DNA of 64,000 nucleotides from Melanocharis versteri (Eukaryota; Chordata; Aves; Passeriformes; Melanocharitidae). The DNA lies in assembly GCA_013397845.1 (NCBI GenBank), contig VZTG01001055.1:124001-188000 (forward strand), given 5' to 3'. Shown in pieces: positions 61,711-64,000 of the stretch. The translations under genes were made by a program, and so were the position numbers. Position 1 is the first letter of the stretch, and every line of letters starts with the position of its first letter. Below the pieces are notes generated by a model. It worked only from the letters and a program-made list of their open reading frames with translations. It did no database searches and was not told the origin of the DNA.

Positions 61711-61805
61711 GTGTATGGAGAAGAAAACTCTGATCATATCTTTACGACTGCCAAGGAAGGACCTTGCCATTATAGCATCTTATTGCAATGATTGAGTGAC
61801 AGACA

Positions 61806-62070
61806 TACCTAGTCTAACCTCAAAGCATGGTTAGACATCAACTCAGACCAGGTTGCTCAGGGCTTTGTTCAGTCTTGAAAATTTCCATGGAGGGAGATGG
61901 CACAGACTCCTTGGGGTACCTGCTTTGCTACCTGATGGCTTCACAGAGGGAAAGTCCCTCCTTACAACCAGCCTGAACGTCTCCTGTTTCAGTTTATCCC
62001 CATCACCTCTCACTCTCCTGCTATGCACTGGGGTGCAGATCCTGGCTCTGCCTCCTCCATGATCTGCTCG
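61806..62070 (-). mobile_element. CR1 LINE fragment, second copy adjacent to the previous one
   Basis: The plus strand shows the CR1 landmarks acctagtctaacctcaaagc, gaccaggttgctcagggctt, gaaaatttccatggaggga, ccctccttacaaccagcctg and ctcctgtttcagtttatccc, restarting the CR1 3' region after the previous copy has reached more 5' sequence. It is therefore a separate insertion in the same orientation. It lacks the terminal octamer and is diverged. Confidence 0.85.
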
Positions 62071-64000
62071 CAGACCCTGGAAGTTTGCCAGTGAACTGGA
62101 AGATGTTTCAAGCACTGTTTGTTTACTTCACCTGTGTCCCTCCTGAATGTTACATAATAGTATGTGAAACAGCATTTACATCCAACAAGATGCATTGAAG
62201 CATCCCTGAGTATTTTTTATTTTTACATCTCAAGCTTTCATAAATTCAGATTTTATGGGAGGAATAAGCACGCAATATTTTTTCTTTCTTCCAAGCTCTT
62301 CAGTATGTGTGAAAGAAATGAAAAAGAAATAGGGGAAAAAAACCCAAACCACAATGAACAAACAAAACCCAACAAAATCAGAACAAAACAAAATGTTAAA
62401 AGGTAAGTTTTTATTTTTCTTGGATTTCTAATTCCATTCACACTAACATTCAGTCTGGATGTGAAGTGTGCATGAGAGGATGTTGGTGAAATGCCTCTCT
62501 TACAGAGGTATTAATGTGCCCACAATCAATGAAGTCTCAATGCTTCTCTTTCACATTGGGTGTACCTGAATATAAGGCTGACTTTAAAATTAGGATCTCA
62601 AGTATAGCAGAGTAGTGATTGTTTTGTAGTTATTTACATTTTAACTCTCTAGATCTGTTTGTTCCTCAGTAAAAAATGTAAAGTCAAATCAAGAATAACA
62701 CTAATTCCAGGGTTGAAGTTTTTATATCTTTGATTATAATGAATGGTACTGAAATCAGAGTAGGATGAATTAATTTATGTCATACACCAGTGGCTGACTT
62801 CCTACATCTGTTTTTAATGAATTGCAACTGTTTAAATCAGCACTGGGTGTGGTATCATGAGTTTTGGAATTTATTTAGGAAATACGGTATCTGTTGGATG
62901 AGTTTGATACGTAGCAATACATTAACTAAATAAAGTTATGAAACAGTGGGAAAGTAAAATAGTGACATATAAAAGCCCTATTTCAATATATTTTAATGTG
63001 GATTTGAATCTTAAACCTTAAGCTTACCCTGCAACAGAATCTGGCTGATTTGCTGACAGCCTTCCCCACTCCAAAAGAAGAAAGTGATCCGTGCACTGTG
63101 ATCTTGTTTACTCAAGAATGCTGAAGTGTGTGCAGTAAGTACAGCAGTCTTTGAACATTCAGGAGTTCAATGGAAAAATCCTAAAGATTCCTCGTATAAG
63201 AAAGATGAACAAATTGTTTCTACACAAGGGCACAGCTGGAGCCTCACTGTCCCAACCCACTAATTCGAATATTCATGCTTGTTACTGTGCACATAGAACA
63301 TGCTGGCCCATCTCTGATTATTTGATTTGTACACAGAAAGTCACTCATTGTATATACACATCAAAAGACTGGAGCAATGCAAACAGAGAAGACGTGTATC
63401 AAACAGCCCCCACCTTCTTAATCATTTCAGTGGAAGTAAAAATGGGGGGGTAGAAGATGCTCTCACTTCTCAGCATCTGGGCTTAGACCTGGATGGTGAT
63501 TGTTTAGATGTCCTTGAGGTTTTCCTTCCAGTCTTCAGCTGGCTGCAATTATATTTCTATCATCTTTATTTTTAATATGTGCTGATTTTTTATTTTTTAA
63601 AAATCTTACTAAATATGAAAGCCGAGGCAAGGAAAAACATCTGCTGTAGAAAATGTTCTGAATCGCAGTTTAGAGAGCTTATGAATACTGTAGCCTTAAC
63701 ACTTGCACAAAACCGTGTGGGTGGCTCACTGTCAAGTGCAGACAGTGGTGGGAGATTCCAGTATGGAAATCTTTTTTTAATGGTAGTGAAAAGATCAAAG
63801 AAAAATTATTTGGAGGAAAAAGGCTTGATTTGGAGGGAGAAAATAGCATGTTGGACACAAATTAAATTACCATATGGATTTGGACTGATATGACATGATT
63901 AAAAATCCATGTAGTTAATCCACCAAGTCTTTAATAGTGCTCATTACCATCACGTGGGGAAATTCCTGCTGAGAACTTTGGGCTGATTAAGTATGAACCT
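62071..64000. other. Gene-poor stretch to window end
   Basis: AT-rich non-coding DNA. It holds an A/C-rich tract at 62335-62396 (listed separately). ORFs at 63151-63453 and 63579-63893 have no known domain or splice context. Confidence 0.5.
62335..62396. repeat. A/C-rich low-complexity tract
   Basis: Sixty bp of A runs broken by C or CC (for example aaaaaacccaaaccacaatg), the same type as 2464-2588. Confidence 0.8.

Noticed and set aside
61212..62115. Cluster of 60-94 codon ORFs on both strands
   Set aside because: All fall within CR1 fragments in the untranslated or degraded 3' part and carry no reverse-transcriptase motifs.
1..64000. tRNA, rRNA, CRISPR array, operon or plasmid/phage-type system
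   Set aside because: No cloverleaf with A/B boxes, no spaced direct repeats, and no dense coding; composition and CR1 content are those of a bird-like vertebrate chromosome.

Overview
This is vertebrate nuclear DNA, most likely from a bird. It is AT-rich and CpG-poor, with spliced short exons, no operon structure, and several fragments of CR1, the dominant LINE of bird and other sauropsid genomes. Almost all open reading frames seen in six frames are chance or repeat-derived.

The only gene I can name is PALMD (palmdelphin, paralemmin family), on the minus strand. Two consecutive coding exons are clear. A 46-bp exon at 9990-10035 carries the start codon and residues 1-15 (MEEAELLKERFQAIT). 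An 81-bp exon at 4710-4790 carries residues 16-42, beginning DKRKLQEEITQKRLK. Both have GTAAGT donors, AG acceptors and phase-0 joins. The remaining coding exons must lie to the left of position 1, since none is recognisable in 1-4709.

To the right of 10036 lies the 5' side of PALMD: a long first intron and/or upstream flank. I see no further certain coding exon there. The best candidate for a 5' exon is at 32445-32543 (minus). Joined to the 46-bp exon it would put the known start in a strong initiation context and would also stay open in frame. Two compact CpG islands (34296-34460 and 47846-48180) are alternative promoters. Weaker exon-like segments are noted at 16219-16330 (+), 42687-42762 (-), 43789-43887 (+) and 45604-45718 (-).

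From about 48 kb to the end the window looks like a gene-poor flank. It holds a very good CTCF motif (51311-51325), an old CR1 remnant (53011-53240), three better-preserved CR1 fragments on the minus strand (56509-57087, 61144-61710, 61806-62070), and one young-looking 658-bp solo LTR on the minus strand (59098-59755) flanked by the 6-bp duplication agtgat. Two short CR1 3' tails lie on the plus strand at 22803-22863 and 46151-46209. Simple-sequence tracts (A/C-rich or T/G-rich), a 30-bp tandem duplication, a 10-bp-stem hairpin and a 23-bp palindrome are also listed. I found no tRNA, rRNA, CRISPR or bacterial-type feature, and no clear new biological system. The most useful leads are the PALMD 5' end and its possible N-terminal extension, the two CpG islands and the CTCF site.
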